A stretch of DNA of 64,000 nucleotides, taken from contig JANFOG010000003.1 in NCBI GenBank assembly GCA_024336345.1, positions 2,920,501 to 2,984,500 of the forward strand, written 5' to 3'. The notes beneath the pieces are model-generated. The model did not search any database and was not told the origin of the DNA. It saw only the letters and a list, made by a program, of their open reading frames with translations. The stretch comes from Mariannaea sp. PMI_226 (taxonomy: Eukaryota > Ascomycota > Sordariomycetes > Hypocreales > Nectriaceae). Positions 33,311 through 46,106 of this stretch are shown here, piece after piece (the first letter of the stretch is position 1; each line of letters opens with the position of its first letter). Position numbers and translations under genes: made by a program.

Positions 33311-34348
33311 TCACCGAAACCACCAGTTGACGGATCCATTGAGATAACCATGGGATCCTTTGCTTTTGACAGAGTGCCACCATCCATTAGGAATGAATAG
33401 GGATTCTCCTGGTCCCAGTCGAGCTTCATATACTTTCTCCGGCAAATCTTTGTTTTCCCAGACGGCTTCGTGCAAAGCTTCACGCTCTTTCCCCTCCATC
33501 ATCTCGACAGTACGGATGCGACTGTTCGCCTGCTGGCGAATTCGCTTCTGTACTTCGTAGAATAGCCGATCCCCGAGAGCCGGGGGCATAAGGCGGATGA
33601 GTTTGGTACTGCACAGCTGGCAGAATAAGTTGGGGTTCGGATCACGGTGAAGTGGTGTGTATGTTGGTTCCGTACCAAGCCAGATGCTGGAACTGTAGAC
33701 ATCACCCTTGCCAGCAAGTCGAACGAGGTCTGGAGTGGGCAGATCACTGAGAAGCTCCGGGGGGAGGTCTGGGAGAGAAGATTGCGCGATGTAGAGGTTT
33801 ACATACTCCTGCTGGTGGTTGGACTGCAAGTGATTGAATTCAAGGGCTTTGATGAGAAGTCGGAGAGGAGCGAAGAGCCGGAAGAAGGTATGTAAGCCGA
33901 CATCTGCTAATGAAGGCTCCAGAATTCCAGCGAGAAGATGATCTGCAGATTCATTGCTCGAGATGAGCCAGTCACGAAACGAAGCGAGAACCTGAGTATT
34001 TGTGGGCGTAGGTGTGATAAGTTCATAGGGAAAAGGCCAGTCCTGAAACTGGTCCATATGTGAGGCGAAAGTCCATGCTGGCAATGTTCCTGAGGACTGG
34101 CCGAGTTCTATCTTGCGAAACCATTTGGAGGCTGCGGGGAGCTGGACTGTAGCGGCGCCGTCGTCTTGTGCGAAGACACAGGGGGTTTGAGGACCAAAAG
34201 CTTTCTCTCGAAAGGTTTGAACGTCTGTGTGATGTCCCAGATATGGCTCCAGAAGGATAGGCCCAGGTGATGGTAGTTTGCGCCCGGAGGTGTAATGCAA
34301 CTGGCGTATGCATATTTGCCGTCGGAAGTTAAAGACGGTCTTTTTCAT
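33311..34348 (-). CDS. JmjC/cupin-like Fe(II)- and 2-oxoglutarate-dependent dioxygenase
   Basis: A single exon of 345 residues from ATG at 34348. The metal-binding pattern of the JmjC/cupin-8 fold is visible: LHRDPNPN gives His234 and Asp236, and IPNGWWHSV gives the distal His325, about 89 residues later. An SSIWLGTEPTYTPLH strand precedes the first histidine, as in FIH, JMJD5, JMJD7 and TYW5. These family members hydroxylate proteins or modified tRNA bases. The N-terminus (MKKTVFNFRRQICIRQLHYTSGR) is rich in Arg and lacks acids, so mitochondrial import is plausible. Which substrate it has cannot be told. No intron is needed. The gene faces the methyltransferase-like gene tail to tail and is divergent from CK2 beta. 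Confidence 0.82.
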   Translation of the reverse strand: MKKTVFNFRRQICIRQLHYTSGRKLPSPGPILLEPYLGHHTDVQTFREKAFGPQTPCVFAQDDGAATVQLPAASKWFRKIELGQSSGTLPAWTFASHMDQFQDWPFPYELITPTPTNTQVLASFRDWLISSNESADHLLAGILEPSLADVGLHTFFRLFAPLRLLIKALEFNHLQSNHQQEYVNLYIAQSSLPDLPPELLSDLPTPDLVRLAGKGDVYSSSIWLGTEPTYTPLHRDPNPNLFCQLCSTKLIRLMPPALGDRLFYEVQKRIRQQANSRIRTVEMMEGKEREALHEAVWENKDLPEKVYEARLGPGESLFIPNGWWHSVKSKGSHGYLNGSVNWWFR

Positions 34349-35419
34349 GATTGTAAAACAAGAGGTTTGCCTAGGTAATTATTGATTGACAACGGGGAGA
34401 AGATGAACTGAACTGGTGAGTGGAGGGATTGAAGAAACAAAGAAAGAAACGAGATGGGCTTTCTTCGTAAACGAATGAAAACGAGTTAGTTTTTTGTGTC
34501 TATCACATTACGTGTGTGTATTCTCGGGATCTGGATGTTGAGGTTGGTGAGAAATCGAATGTTTTTCTGAGTAGGCTCATAATTACCTTACACCACAGGG
34601 TGCCTAGGTACACGAGTTATAGGCACTGTAGGTGCATAACTAACTACAAGACTTCTTAGCTGCGGTCGCTGATAGGTAAGGTACCTAGGGCTCTTGGGCA
34701 ATAGGCCGAGGAGGGGGAGTATTCGTATAAAGGCCAACCGGAAAAACTAGCAAGCCGAAGAAAAAAAAGAGCTGCGCAACGACAAGGCAGGTACGCGCGG
34801 GGTGGGGCTGGTTCGGGCCTGAGAAGCACAAGCACAAGGGAGGAGCAAACATGACCGACCCTCCTTCTCTCACACGCGCGGACCACCAAACGTTATCAAA
34901 TCACCGTTTGCCGCCTCGTCCAACAAACCACATCCATACATCCACACCAAAAGCAGCCTTACAAGACAACAAGTTGTAGCCATCAACCAAGCCGGCAACA
35001 TCGCGCCGCCGTCAAGACGACAACCAAATTTTTTGACGACGATGCGAGGGCTCTGAGCCAGCTCCCCACCCCCCGTTTCCATTCCCCTCTCGCCATCCAT
35101 CTGCCGTAGTCACCAACATCAAAAGCCTTGGCTCCTGCGCACTTATCCCGCCTTCATCACCCCGCCTCTGCTGGCCCTCAACGACGCTATCGATACCCAT
35201 ACCAAATATTAAATCGCTTTCTTATACGCATAGACAGCACCATAATTACTACGAGCCTACTTCACCCGCTCACTTCACCCGCTCACCACTACCACTTTCT
35301 TCATATCCCCACAACTAGACGGAGCCGTCCTGACGACACCCTCACCTTCACCCTCGCGAGGACCATTGCTTTGATTTCTCTTCTCCCACCTAACCCCCCC
35401 CACATTTGGAGGCCTGACC
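34349..35419. promoter_or_regulatory. Divergent promoter region of the JmjC-like gene and CK2 beta
   Basis: 1.07 kb between two opposite starts. The half near CK2 beta is a C-rich, ACC/CTC-rich leader typical of plus-strand fungal 5' untranslated regions. GGTACCTAGG-type words occur around 34600-34690. No gene is supported. Confidence 0.5.
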
Positions 35420-36525
35420 ATGTCGACATCGTCAGGCGTGCCGGAGTCTTGGATTTCCAGCTTTTGCTCCTTGCTCGGCCATGAGTATTTTGCTGAAGTC
35501 TCGGAAGAGTTCATCGAGGATGATTTTAACCTGACAGGCCTGCAGACGCAGGTTAGCATGTACAAGGAGGCACTAGAGGTATGCTTGCTAGCTCGAGGTC
35601 TTGCCCTGGTGCACGGTTGTGATGCTGACTGGAACGCGCCATCGTGCGTGCCTGATAGATGATCTTGGATGTAGAACCAGAAGACGATGAAGACGAGGAT
35701 GAAGAGGACGAAGAGGACGACGATAACGAGTCAGGCTTGGGCGAGGGCCAAGATCGCCTGAGTCGGGAGCGGAGACACCATAGCAGGATGGCTAGCGACC
35801 TTTCTGTTATCGAATCCTCCGCCGAGATGCTCTACGGCCTCATTCACCAGCGTTTCATTTGCTCTCGAGCTGGTATCCAGCAAATGAGTGAAAAGTACGA
35901 ACTCGGTCACTTTGGCTGCTGTCCTAGGACAAACTGCGAGCAGGCCCGTACGCTTCCCGTTGGCCTCTCTGATATTCCTGGCAAGGACACTGTCAAACTC
36001 TTCTGCCCTTCGTGTCTAGATGTCTATGTCCCGCCTAATAGCCGTTTCCAGACCGTTGACGGCGCCTTTTTTGGTCGTACATTTGGCTCTCTCTTCCTCC
36101 TAACCTTTCCTGAATATGACCTTACTAAACGCGGCATCGAGGTTTTGGCCAGCGCCAACACTCGCATCCCAGACGCAGAGGGCCTCGTTAACGGCATGTA
36201 TGCAAAGAATATCGCCCCTGGTTTAGGCCCCGGCCACATATATGAACCCCGCATCTACGGTTTCCGAGTCTCAGAACGTGCGCGGTCCGGACCCCGGATG
36301 CAGTGGCTCCGTGACCGGCCAACCGAAGTCACTGAATTGGACGAGGCCCGCCTATACGCGGAACAGAACCCAGACTCAGACGACGAAGATGAGAACATGA
36401 ATGTGAACGGCAGAGTAGTGGTTCGCCGTCGTCCACCAGGAAATGCTCGCCTTCGCCAGCAGCAACGATCCCGTAACGGCAGCCCGATGACGTTGTCCAC
36501 CAACGGTGCCGAGTCCGAGCTGTAG
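35420..36525 (+). CDS. CKB1: Casein kinase II regulatory (beta) subunit
   Basis: Exons 35420-35578 and 35659-36525 around an 80-bp GTATGC/TAG intron give 341 residues. Exon 1 carries the family start SWISSFCSLLGHEYFAEV, with FIEDDFNLTGL close behind. The zinc ribbon is complete: Cys141, Cys146, Cys169 and Cys172, with exactly the 5/23/3 spacing of known CK2 beta proteins, and LPVGLSDIPG between the pairs. The dimer and catalytic-subunit contact region FFGRTFGSLFLLTFPEY follows. Directly after the intron there is a Glu/Asp-rich stretch (about residues 59-79), the acidic loop that modulates polyamine and substrate binding. The C-terminal ~90 residues are acidic, then basic and Ser-rich. Beta subunits form the dimeric core of the CK2 tetramer in nucleus and cytoplasm. 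Whether it is the CKB1 or CKB2 type is less certain. Confidence 0.93.
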
Positions 36526-37020
36526 TGCCGCTTGGCCGCGGCAAAGAAGCCACGGCTGAACTGGGACCAAAAGCCCTATCCTCATGTACAATGGCATCTG
36601 CGGATGAGGCTCCAGGGCTCTGTCAGGTTCTATCTTTTCAGCTTGCGTACGCCAGCGTGGAAAAGGCGGGTTCGTCGTAATAGAAAGCCGATCCGTATTG
36701 AAAAGAGGAAATAAAACGAACAGAAATGGATTACAGAGGTTTTGGTCAATTCAGGGTGCGAGGAGGATGACGACGGGGGGTGGGGGTCCATTGGCTTTTG
36801 TGGTTTCCAAATGCATAGACGGCGTTCAACGTAATAGGCTACGAAAAAATACACATGAACTGTACGTTCGGGTTTTCTCTTCACCATCCAGTCTAACCAC
36901 AATCAACGTGAAAAGCCTGGCTCATGCGAGCGAGGTATATATTCACCCCTATCCTATACAGATGAAGGAGGTATGTTCTATGACTGCTAAACACCCGCTT
37001 ATGTTTTTTTGATGTTGCTC
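36526..37020. other. Convergent 3' intergenic region
   Basis: About 500 bp between the CK2 beta and phytochrome stop codons on opposite strands. No gene or RNA recognised. Confidence 0.6.
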
Positions 37021-40000
37021 TCAATGTTTGGGGCTGCCTTGCTCAGCTTGGCTCTTAAACCAGCCACCACGTTCCCATTCTCCTGGGACATACACGCAAG
37101 AGGCCCGGACATCATCGTCTAAAATACCTAAAAGAAACGTACTGAGTCGCTTGAAGTCGATGGGTTTGAGGATCCAGCCATCAAACCCAGCATCGATGTA
37201 TACATGTTTTTCATTTTCCTGGAGGGAGGCTGAGACGGCGAAAATGGGTACTCGGTGGTTGCTCGACGTCGGTGATGGATGGTCGGTTTGAGCTGATGAC
37301 TTTTCTATTTCTCGGATCATCTTTGTGCTCGTGAGACCGTCCACAATTGGCATCTAAGTAATTCACAAGATCTAGTCAGTCATAGCTTCGATTTTTTCTT
37401 GGGATGTACATCTCCTACCTGCATATCCATCAACACCACATCAAATGCTGTCGGATTCTCTCGGTAAACCGTGGCACAATCTTCGCCATTTACGGTATGG
37501 CGAACGTTATGTCCTGCTCTCTCTAATCGCTTCCTCAGGATCTTTATATTGATGGGGTCATCCTCGGCCACAAGGACTCGAAGTGGGATCTGGTCAGTAG
37601 CTTGTGTTCCGCCGCTCGTTACACTGTTAGTAGCCGCTTCTCTCTGGAGGGAATCCAAATCCGAAGGAATTTCCACCGACTGAAAACCCCCTATGTTCTT
37701 CGTCAGTTGAGATACGCTAATATGTTCTTCTGATATCATAGGAGCCTCAGGGTGTATCTTGGGATAGCAGACACCTGCGTTACCAGGCTCAGTAGGTGAA
37801 TGGAGTTGTTGGTCAGCGCTTGCGGGTGGTAGCTGCTCGGAACCGGGCAAAGACTCTTCGCCAACTCTGAGCAATATTGGTAGATTTGGAGTTGAGGTAT
37901 CTTTTGAATGGGTATGTGGTTCTAGACTAGAATAGTCTAGCTCATTGCTATCAAAGGACAGTTGAGGCTCGATCATATCGGTTAATCTCTCGATACCACT
38001 GTGAACCTGGTGTTTGCTCCCATCACTTTTCGGGCTCCTGGAGTCGGCTTGTTGAGCTTGAGCTTGAGCTTCGTCGATGAGGCTGGCGACACTCGCCCTG
38101 TTGACAAGCATGATTTCCCCTTCGGGTGTAGCTGTCAGTGATCTAGGAACTGGCACGATGGGCTTTGAAACGGAGGTAGCATTCGAATGAGCATTATCTC
38201 CCTGCTCGATTTCAGACTTTGATTGATCATTGGGGATTAGGAATGGCAGTTGAATCACAAATCTTGACCCTTGATCAGCCTCAGACTTCAAACGGAGTTG
38301 GCCATTCATGTTTCGAACTATTCGGGAAACCAATGCAAGTCCAAGGCCTAAAGTTCGAAAGTCAGTCCGGTCCTCACCGAACTGGCTCGAACTGAGAGAC
38401 GACTCTTGCGTGCCAACTTGCTCAAGGTCACGGAAGAGAGCATCTATTTGGCGCGTGCTCATACCGCTTCCAGTATCCTCGACGACGAAGTCAATAATGA
38501 CATGGCGGTCTCTCACGTCGGTAACCAAGGCTTCGACACTGACGTGACCAATAGATGTATGAGTGATTGCATTTGCAGCGATATTAGAAATTGCTTGTCG
38601 AACCCGTCGCTCGTCACCATGGACCAGCCAAGGAAGGCCAGGGTGCTCAATCACACGATATTGAATCCCCTTTCGCGTGGCTTTGACTTTAAAGGGCTCG
38701 GTTGCGTCGCGAATGCACTTGGATAGCTCAAATACCTCGTTATTGATGAGATTTTGGCCCTCTTCTGTCTTGGTCAGGTCAAGCAAATCATTGATTACGT
38801 AGATCAACGACTTTGAGGCAGAATGGGAACGAGCGAGGTTCTCTCGAGTTTCTTGATCAAGCTTTCCCTCAAGGGCGATTTCGAGATAGTTGATAATCGC
38901 GTTTAATGGAGTGCGAACTTCGTGAGCCGAGTTGGCTAACAGAAGACGAGTCAGGCTACTGCTCTGAAGTGCTGCCTCCTTCTGTCGCCATACCTCGATG
39001 AATTTGCCTAAACATCAAAACGTCAATAGGATGAAAAAAAAAAGGATTATGTTATGCGTTCGTGGGTGAACACGTACCGTAGACAAGACAAAGAACAGCA
39101 GCGGTTTCGATCTGCTCCTCGGTCCACTCACGACAACTGCCAAGGACAGTTTCATGCCAAGTCTTGAAGCTTGTCCTTGGCTCGAGATATCCGGTTGTTC
39201 CTTCGCGAATTATTTTTGCATACGGATTTCCAGCCCACTTCACTTCCTTGACCTGACCCCGACGGAAGCAGACAATGAAGTCGTTTCCACCAACGCTCAA
39301 CGGAACATATAGCATACCAGCAATGACCTGAAAACCAGGCGTATATCGAAGATCAGGAAAGTCTTTGTTGATATCTTGTGAGGCAACGACAGAAGTGAGC
39401 TTTCGCATTCGGAGATATTCCAGCATGACAAGTGCCTCTTGACTTTCTTCAATGGAACCTAAGATCTTCGTCTCTTCATTTATTGACAACAACCCAAAAT
39501 CGGCATCAAACAAGTTCAGAAGATCTTCAGACGATGCTATAATATAACCTGCAGGGTTCTTCTCAGTCGGCGCCGTATTGATGAGTTTTCTGGCTTGTAA
39601 CCGCATAGCGTAGGATAGTCGTTCTATATTTCTCGAGGCAGTGTCTCCAACCAAACGACACATTTTTCGAATAGGGAAAGATACCCGCATTCCCTGGCTA
39701 CCGTAGGAGTGGCAAGAAATCAAGCCCCAAAGCTCGTTGAATGAATCTATCGATATTGACATGGAGGATCGGACCTCCATATTGGCTAAATACTTGAGAT
39801 GGATTGGCGACATAGCTCTAAGATAAGCATGACTCATATCCAATGGGACATCCAGATCTTCCTTGGTACGGCAGACGATCCTGGATGTTTCCTGATCTCG
39901 ATCATAAAGAATGCGAACTTTGTTCAGTTTGTATAGGTCTCTCGCTTGCCGGGGTATGTCGGATGCCGGAAAATGGAGACCCTTGTAGAGATCCCTGGTC

Positions 40001-41547
40001 TGAGAAGTCTCGACCAGTTCGGTCACGACTTTCCCATTGAAGGAAGAATCGAATTGGTAAATCATAATTCGGTGAAACCCCGTGAGTTCCTTGACGATGC
40101 CGACCAAAATTTTTAGAAATGTCTCCAAGTTTGGTGCCGAGGCCAGTTGCTCCTGAACCTGCGACATGACGTCGAAGACTTGCATTGCCCCCTGCTCTCC
40201 TCTTCTCTTCCTGGCACTTCGCAGCACCCGAAGCGGCTTGCTGTAGATCTCTGTGCTCTCCTCAATATCCTCCAAGGTTGGGTTGGACTGAAGAGTATCA
40301 TATGGTACTCCAGGGGTTGTTTCGTCAGGGGGGCGTAACGGATATTGCACATCATTGTCCAATTCGAACTCGCAGATTATCAGGTCTGGGTGAGCGGGGT
40401 TGATATGAATAGCACACCACAGCTTTATGCTTCTTGACTTGGGGAGTTTGATCGACATGCCAAATACTTCGGGTCCATTGGTCGCAGGGTCGGCGTCTTC
40501 ATCACGGATAAAGTCGATGTGATCCAAAAGATTATCCTGCTGCTCTTCGGTCAAGATATCAAGGAAATTGGTAAGCTGAAATAGCTCATGGGGCGCATAT
40601 CCTAGCAATCTCTCCGAGTTCTCGCTAACATACCGCACAACGAAACAGCCTTCAACTTCTTCACGCATAGCGAGTAAAGCTCCAAAAATTTGAACTGCTC
40701 CTGGTGTATGAATGGGTTCGTCTTCACATCTTTGGAGAACACCATCCCGGCCAGTGATGACGGCATGGCCTTCCTCCGTTACAACATGAGTGAATCGAGT
40801 GGTGACATGTTCGTCGTCGATTGAGTGCCCACTCGAAACTTTTGGCGATTTTCCATGAACGTCATGGGCAACGCTAGTTTCGCTGCGAGAGACAGAACCT
40901 TCAGACTCACGGTCGGAGACAGCAATGTCGAGCTGCAGAGGTATCGGGCTTGAACCATGACGAGCAGCATCTAATTGTATGCTTGACATGGGCCCGCTAG
41001 GTGTGTTCCTTCTTCTTGTCACTGCTGCAAAATAGCCGTCACTGGATGTTTTAGGGTTAGTAATCGCCGGTCTGATCTCCGATGCCTTTTTGTGCGGCAT
41101 GAGATCGTGTCGAGAAGCCCTGGGAAGCTGAGCAAGCTGATCGGGATTGTTTTGAACCTCAGCATCGGGATTGCCGTGTTCTTGACTAGTAATCTGATTG
41201 GAGGTTGGTTCGACGCTGATTACAGACCGGATAGGAAAGACCCGATCGCCGGAGATCTCAGACGAGGTCGACTGATGGGCAAACTGTTTATCGGATGAGG
41301 CACTCCATGGCGAGAAGGACATTTCCTCTCGCGAGATGATATTATCGTCACTTGCTCCCGTCGCTGAAGAGCATCTAACCGGGTAAATCGCAGGTTTGGG
41401 ACTGGAGGGCGTAGAATCAGCACCTGATTGACCTTTAGGCCCATCAGTAATAGGTGGATTTGAATTATGGCGAGAAGTTGGCGATGAGACAGGCTTCTCG
41501 TGACTCTGGCCTCCTGTTTGGACCTCTTTCCCCGGAGAGCTATTCAT
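37021..41547 (-). CDS. fphA: Fungal phytochrome, hybrid histidine kinase
   Basis: Exons 41547-39078, 39007-37419 and 37353-37021 give 1463 residues. After a disordered N-terminus (1 to about 215), a PAS domain holds the RCEDEPIHTPG motif whose Cys274 is the expected bilin attachment site. The GAF domain ends with the MSPIHLKYLANM chromophore-pocket histidine, and a PHY domain follows. The kinase part starts in exon 2: His852 in AHEVRTPL is the phospho-acceptor, then NAITHTS, DTGSGM and LGLGLALV mark the ATPase domain. The C-terminal receiver has AEDDP, the phospho-acceptor Asp1351 in LMDMQ, and ILKPI; the last intron (65 bp) falls directly after that MDMQ. Introns are 70 and 65 bp. In Aspergillus, FphA senses red light and feeds the HOG stress pathway to influence development; the same role is inferred here. 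The complete set of key residues suggests a functional photoreceptor kinase. Confidence 0.95.
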
Positions 41548-44500
41548 AACGATGTCGGCCTACTAAACAAGGATGCCGTGAGAAGAGAGGAGGGCCGTGG
41601 TGTCGCACATGCCAAAGCGCCAAGACAAGCTGGAACCGAAAACCATGGGCAGATGTGGAATACCCGACCGAATACGAGGCAGACTTGAAAGGCCAGTCTC
41701 TAGAAGAAATGGGAATCCAAAAGGTGTAGAACTGAAGTTAGGACTGATCTTGGGGAGAAAGGATGTCGATATCGAGTATGACGGAATGTTACAAACAAAG
41801 CAATGTGGGAAAATGAAGGACTGGGGTCCTAATGGGTTCGTATGGTATGGGAATTTGGTATGGCCAATACCAGGAGCATGGGAAAGCACAGCGAAGAATG
41901 CTGTCGTCCCTTGCCACAGTGGTGCAAGGAGATGGAGACTGAAGTGCGATTTGCGGGTTGCACTAGGAGCGCTACTGGTCTACTGGTTGTGGATTGAGAC
42001 CGAGGCGTGATGCGTGCCTACTTTCCTGCTTTCCCGTTCATGGAGGTGGCGATACACAGTGTGGCAGAGCTGCGGCAAGAAGTGGGAAAGTTGGAAAGAC
42101 GCCGGAAGACACAAGACACCGAAGGGGCCAAAACATCTGCAATTGATACCTAACGTACGTAATGATACAGGGCTAGGATCTGGATTGGCCCTGAAGAGCG
42201 GCTAGCAGGGCTTGTTTGATCTCGCGTCGATCGTGTCTCTATTTGGTGTCATAACCTTTTAATGGCGGCTGCCCCCCTCCCCTTTCCCCATCCCCATGCT
42301 CCTTGCAGTGTTTTGTTTTGTTTCAGTCTAATGGAGAACATTCGTTTGCTTATTTCTGTTAGGTATCTAGCATGTCAATTGATTGGTCTCCTTCTCACTT
42401 AGAACAGGTTTACATTTCATGGTCAAAGGAGAACATTGCTTTGGACATATTCCGTGAAGAGTTATACGGTTGACAATCTACGGCCGAAGTTGCGCATTCA
42501 CTAAAAGACTGGGCCTCGGTTGTCTCGAAGGGCATAAACAAGAGGCAATGATTACGCTTAATTCTATCCCGTCTTGCACCCTAGTATTCATAGGAGAAGT
42601 CTAGCTTACGGCTATGCTTGGTGTGTTATCACACAGCAGGTAGCCATCTAAGTCTACCTAATGCACGGCCACGCATCACAACACAACTAAGTACCTTAGG
42701 TATGTAGAAGTTTTTGAGATTGGAACAAAAGGAAGGCCCAGAACGAAATATTGATACGATCTGGATCTTTCTGGGCTGATATCTCTGATATTTCGATGTC
42801 TAGTGAACCAGACAACCCGAAGGCCTTCACGCCACACCTAAGCTTTTTTTATGCTAAGCTGTAGTACAGTATGTGAAGTTGGCGAGATTGTTATATTCAC
42901 ACTGTGAAGAGACCCGGAATAACTTCGAAGAACAAATCTACTCTATAGGTATTGAACTCAGCCCCGAGGAACAGAATGAGACGTTGTCAAAATTCTACAT
43001 AGCATATGCAAATGAATATGGAAATCCAGGGTTTCTCGTATTCAGCAGTAACCGCACGCCAACCAAAGCCAATCCTCGTCGTTGCTGCAAAGCAGTTTGA
43101 GCACTGTGCCTTTGCCCCTACCCGCCACATCCCACTTGCCTAAAATGAGCATGACATCATTCGCGTCTGTCAACCGGTGAAGATGCTCCGGCAGGAGCCA
43201 CGCAAAAGACCTAGGCCCGGGGACAGCTAGCCAATAGGATCAAGATCGCACAGAGAACCGAGGGACGTCCCCGCCATGTTCATGTAAAGTTAAAATGAAG
43301 TGAAGTAAGTTCGGAAGCGAATGTGGCTTCAGGTACAGAGCACACGCCGCACCTTTTTTCACCAATCCAGCCCTAACTGACTAGGCACATAGTCAACTGT
43401 AGCGGTCTGGTTCAATCGATTGCCGTACCTCTGCTGTAACCTAGATAGGTAGGTACTGTGCATTTCAAGACTGGCCCTATCGCCAATCATGATTAGGTTA
43501 GATAGCCAAGACATTGGTGGATTCTTCCATCTGTCAAGATCTTGGCACAACCAGGCGGTTTTCTACGAATGCTTCGAGAACCGTTCGAGAATGATACCGT
43601 GACGCTTCAGGGCTTCTACTGCTCAACTCGGGCATGCATTTATTATGTTCTCTCGCAGCCCTCTCAGCACCGACATCTTTCCTGACATAGAAGCGACGGA
43701 TGGCAGCTCATATATCGTATCAAATACTGGAACTACCTTTCTCTAATACAACTCTCAAATCGCGCCGTGCTTCCAATTCCTATTCATTTTCAATGCCCTA
43801 TGGTTCATTTTTCTCATTTACATCACAGCAGCTTGTAAAGGTCACAGAGCACGTCTGTACAAGATGCCACCACTTTTCACCTAGCACTCATATCTCACTC
43901 CGCAACGTCTCATCCTTGTCATAGTCTCAAACTGTGGCGTAGTACCCGTCATTTCGCAATTTTTTGCTCTTGAATTGTTGTGTACTGACTGATAAGCCAC
44001 AAAGTATCACATACCAGAATTGTTTAGATATCGGTACGCCATCTTATGTCCATGCAGACTATATTGTATCCCGGAATAGAGTGCAGAACTCCAGCTACTA
44101 TGATCGATAATAAAGAAAAGAAGCCAAAAAAGGTGTGACACGAATGCCAAAGCTGGAGCTCGACAGAATTGCATATGGCCATATATCAAAGACATGGAGG
44201 CACCCCAGAAGTCAGTTGAGCTATGTCCGAGAGAATTCAGGCTTTCATACATTTTGTTGACGAAACCGAAGCCGAATTATTATGCCCCTTGCCTCCATAT
44301 TAGTTTAATCGGAACTGACTACATTAGTACACTTTACATGACTCAATTGCCTCGCAACAGAAGTCGTCTCTTTCTACTTATCGCAACCATGTGAGACGCA
44401 AACGAGCCAAGTTTCTGACACAAATATCACAAAAGCCCATAGGTTCGGTTCTTCAGCTTCAGTTTCCATGAAATCTGAGCAATGCTGTAGCTTTGAATAC

Positions 44501-46106
44501 AGACACTACGATAGCATATTGGGATCGGAAATAACACATAGGAGGAGAGAAAGGATCATCTCTAGAGTTAAGGGGTCAGTTAATCTGGGCCCATTTACAG
44601 CGTATCCTCTATTTCCAGGAAAAGAGAATGTCAAACAAAGCATATGCTATGGCTCATCCATTGCTAGGGCACCAAGTGATTGCAAGAGGAGAATTCCTGA
44701 GCTCGCCGAAGATATTAGCCTGCGAGATCTAACACGATTGTATTCATATTGGGCTAAGGTACGGTTGGGTAAGCCGTTTGCAGAGGAGATTGGAATCAGA
44801 TTTCTATCACTACTTGTATTATCTCGGCTATAACTTTGATGAGCTTCACTTGAAGTAGGTGGTTTCTGTCATTCAACATCAGAATCTTTTCCCTCATAAC
44901 CAATATGATAAGGTCCATAACATAAGATTCATGATGTGAGGCCTTAGCCATGCCTTGATCAAGAAGTATCGCCTATTTCCGAACGATACTCCCAACCGAT
45001 CTTCGCGTATGTGCGAATCTCTCTTCGTTCTTTAAAAAACTTTATAAATTACTATAAAAAGAGATAGAAAAAGCATTTAGGGCTAGATACTCTAAACAGA
45101 CAACTCAGTTTGGGAGATGCGGTTTTTCTTGCCAATTTTTAGCAAACTACGAGACACATTTCCCATTCTCTCATTCTCTCATCAGTATCATATTGTCATG
45201 AACCCGCTGGCGAATAACCTATACCAAGCGGCATGAACCCCTTGCTTCAGCTTTCTTCCAAGAGAGGGAACTTGGAATTGTACTTTACCCAGTGCTCCTC
45301 AATAGTGATTTTATAGCAGTTTACCTTGAGCACAAAGCTCATAAATTCCTTCCATTCAAGGGCTATGAGGAATGTTGTGTCGAGACTGTTAAATTGACAG
45401 TTAGCACCAGCAACCTTGAAGCTTCAACACTTCACTGACTCCTAATTGTAAACGAGGGAGCCAATGTGAAACATAAACAGGCAGATACAAACTGCCATCT
45501 TCATGATTTCATTGGCAGTGTCAAAATAAGCTCTCATATTAGCCGAAATAAAACTACAAAATCCAACAACAACCGATCCTGTAACCTGCCAGTAGAGTCG
45601 TGCAATGGATAAGGATAACATTTCATAACTCAACGAGTATGGTTCACGCGGGAACATTGTCGTCACCTTGTTCATTCAAAAGAAACCTAGTTGGAAATAG
45701 ACCATTTTCTATATACTCAAAGATAGATGAAGCTAGGAAGGTGCAAGAGGCTCTGTAGTCCTCACCAGCGCCTGAGTCCGCAAGACAAACTGGAATCAGA
45801 ATCTGGTTGTATATAGCATTTGTATCACCAGGGTTACAGTTTCCATGCTTGTCGTAGAAGGCACTTCATTAGAGCTGCAAAAGACTAATTTACCAAGTCT
45901 GTCATTTGCGGTTCGTCCAAGAATCGAATAATAAACAATGTTGATATCACAAATAGAATTGAGAAACACAAGTTCGCGTACATTCCATGAGGTACTCCTA
46001 GCTCTTACACGACCCTACATCCGTACACTCTATAGGGTGGTTTATTTACACAACAAGCATGTCCTCTAAAAGAACACACACACATCTACCAAGAGATATA
46101 CCGTCC
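41548..46106. other. 4.6-kb gene-poor region, A+T-richer in the middle
   Basis: The first ~650 bp are phytochrome promoter/leader. From about 42.2 kb to 46.05 kb the sequence is visibly A+T-richer than its flanks, with TTTATAAATTACTATAAAAAG-like stretches near 45040. It changes abruptly to G+C-rich at the ketopantoate reductase 3' end (46.1 kb). Short frames at 42873-43100 (+), 44468-44833 (+) and 45442-45675 (-, with two hydrophobic segments) look more protein-like than average but are not recognisable. They could be remnants of decayed genes. I cannot call a transposon: no terminal repeats or transposase motifs were seen. Confidence 0.55.
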
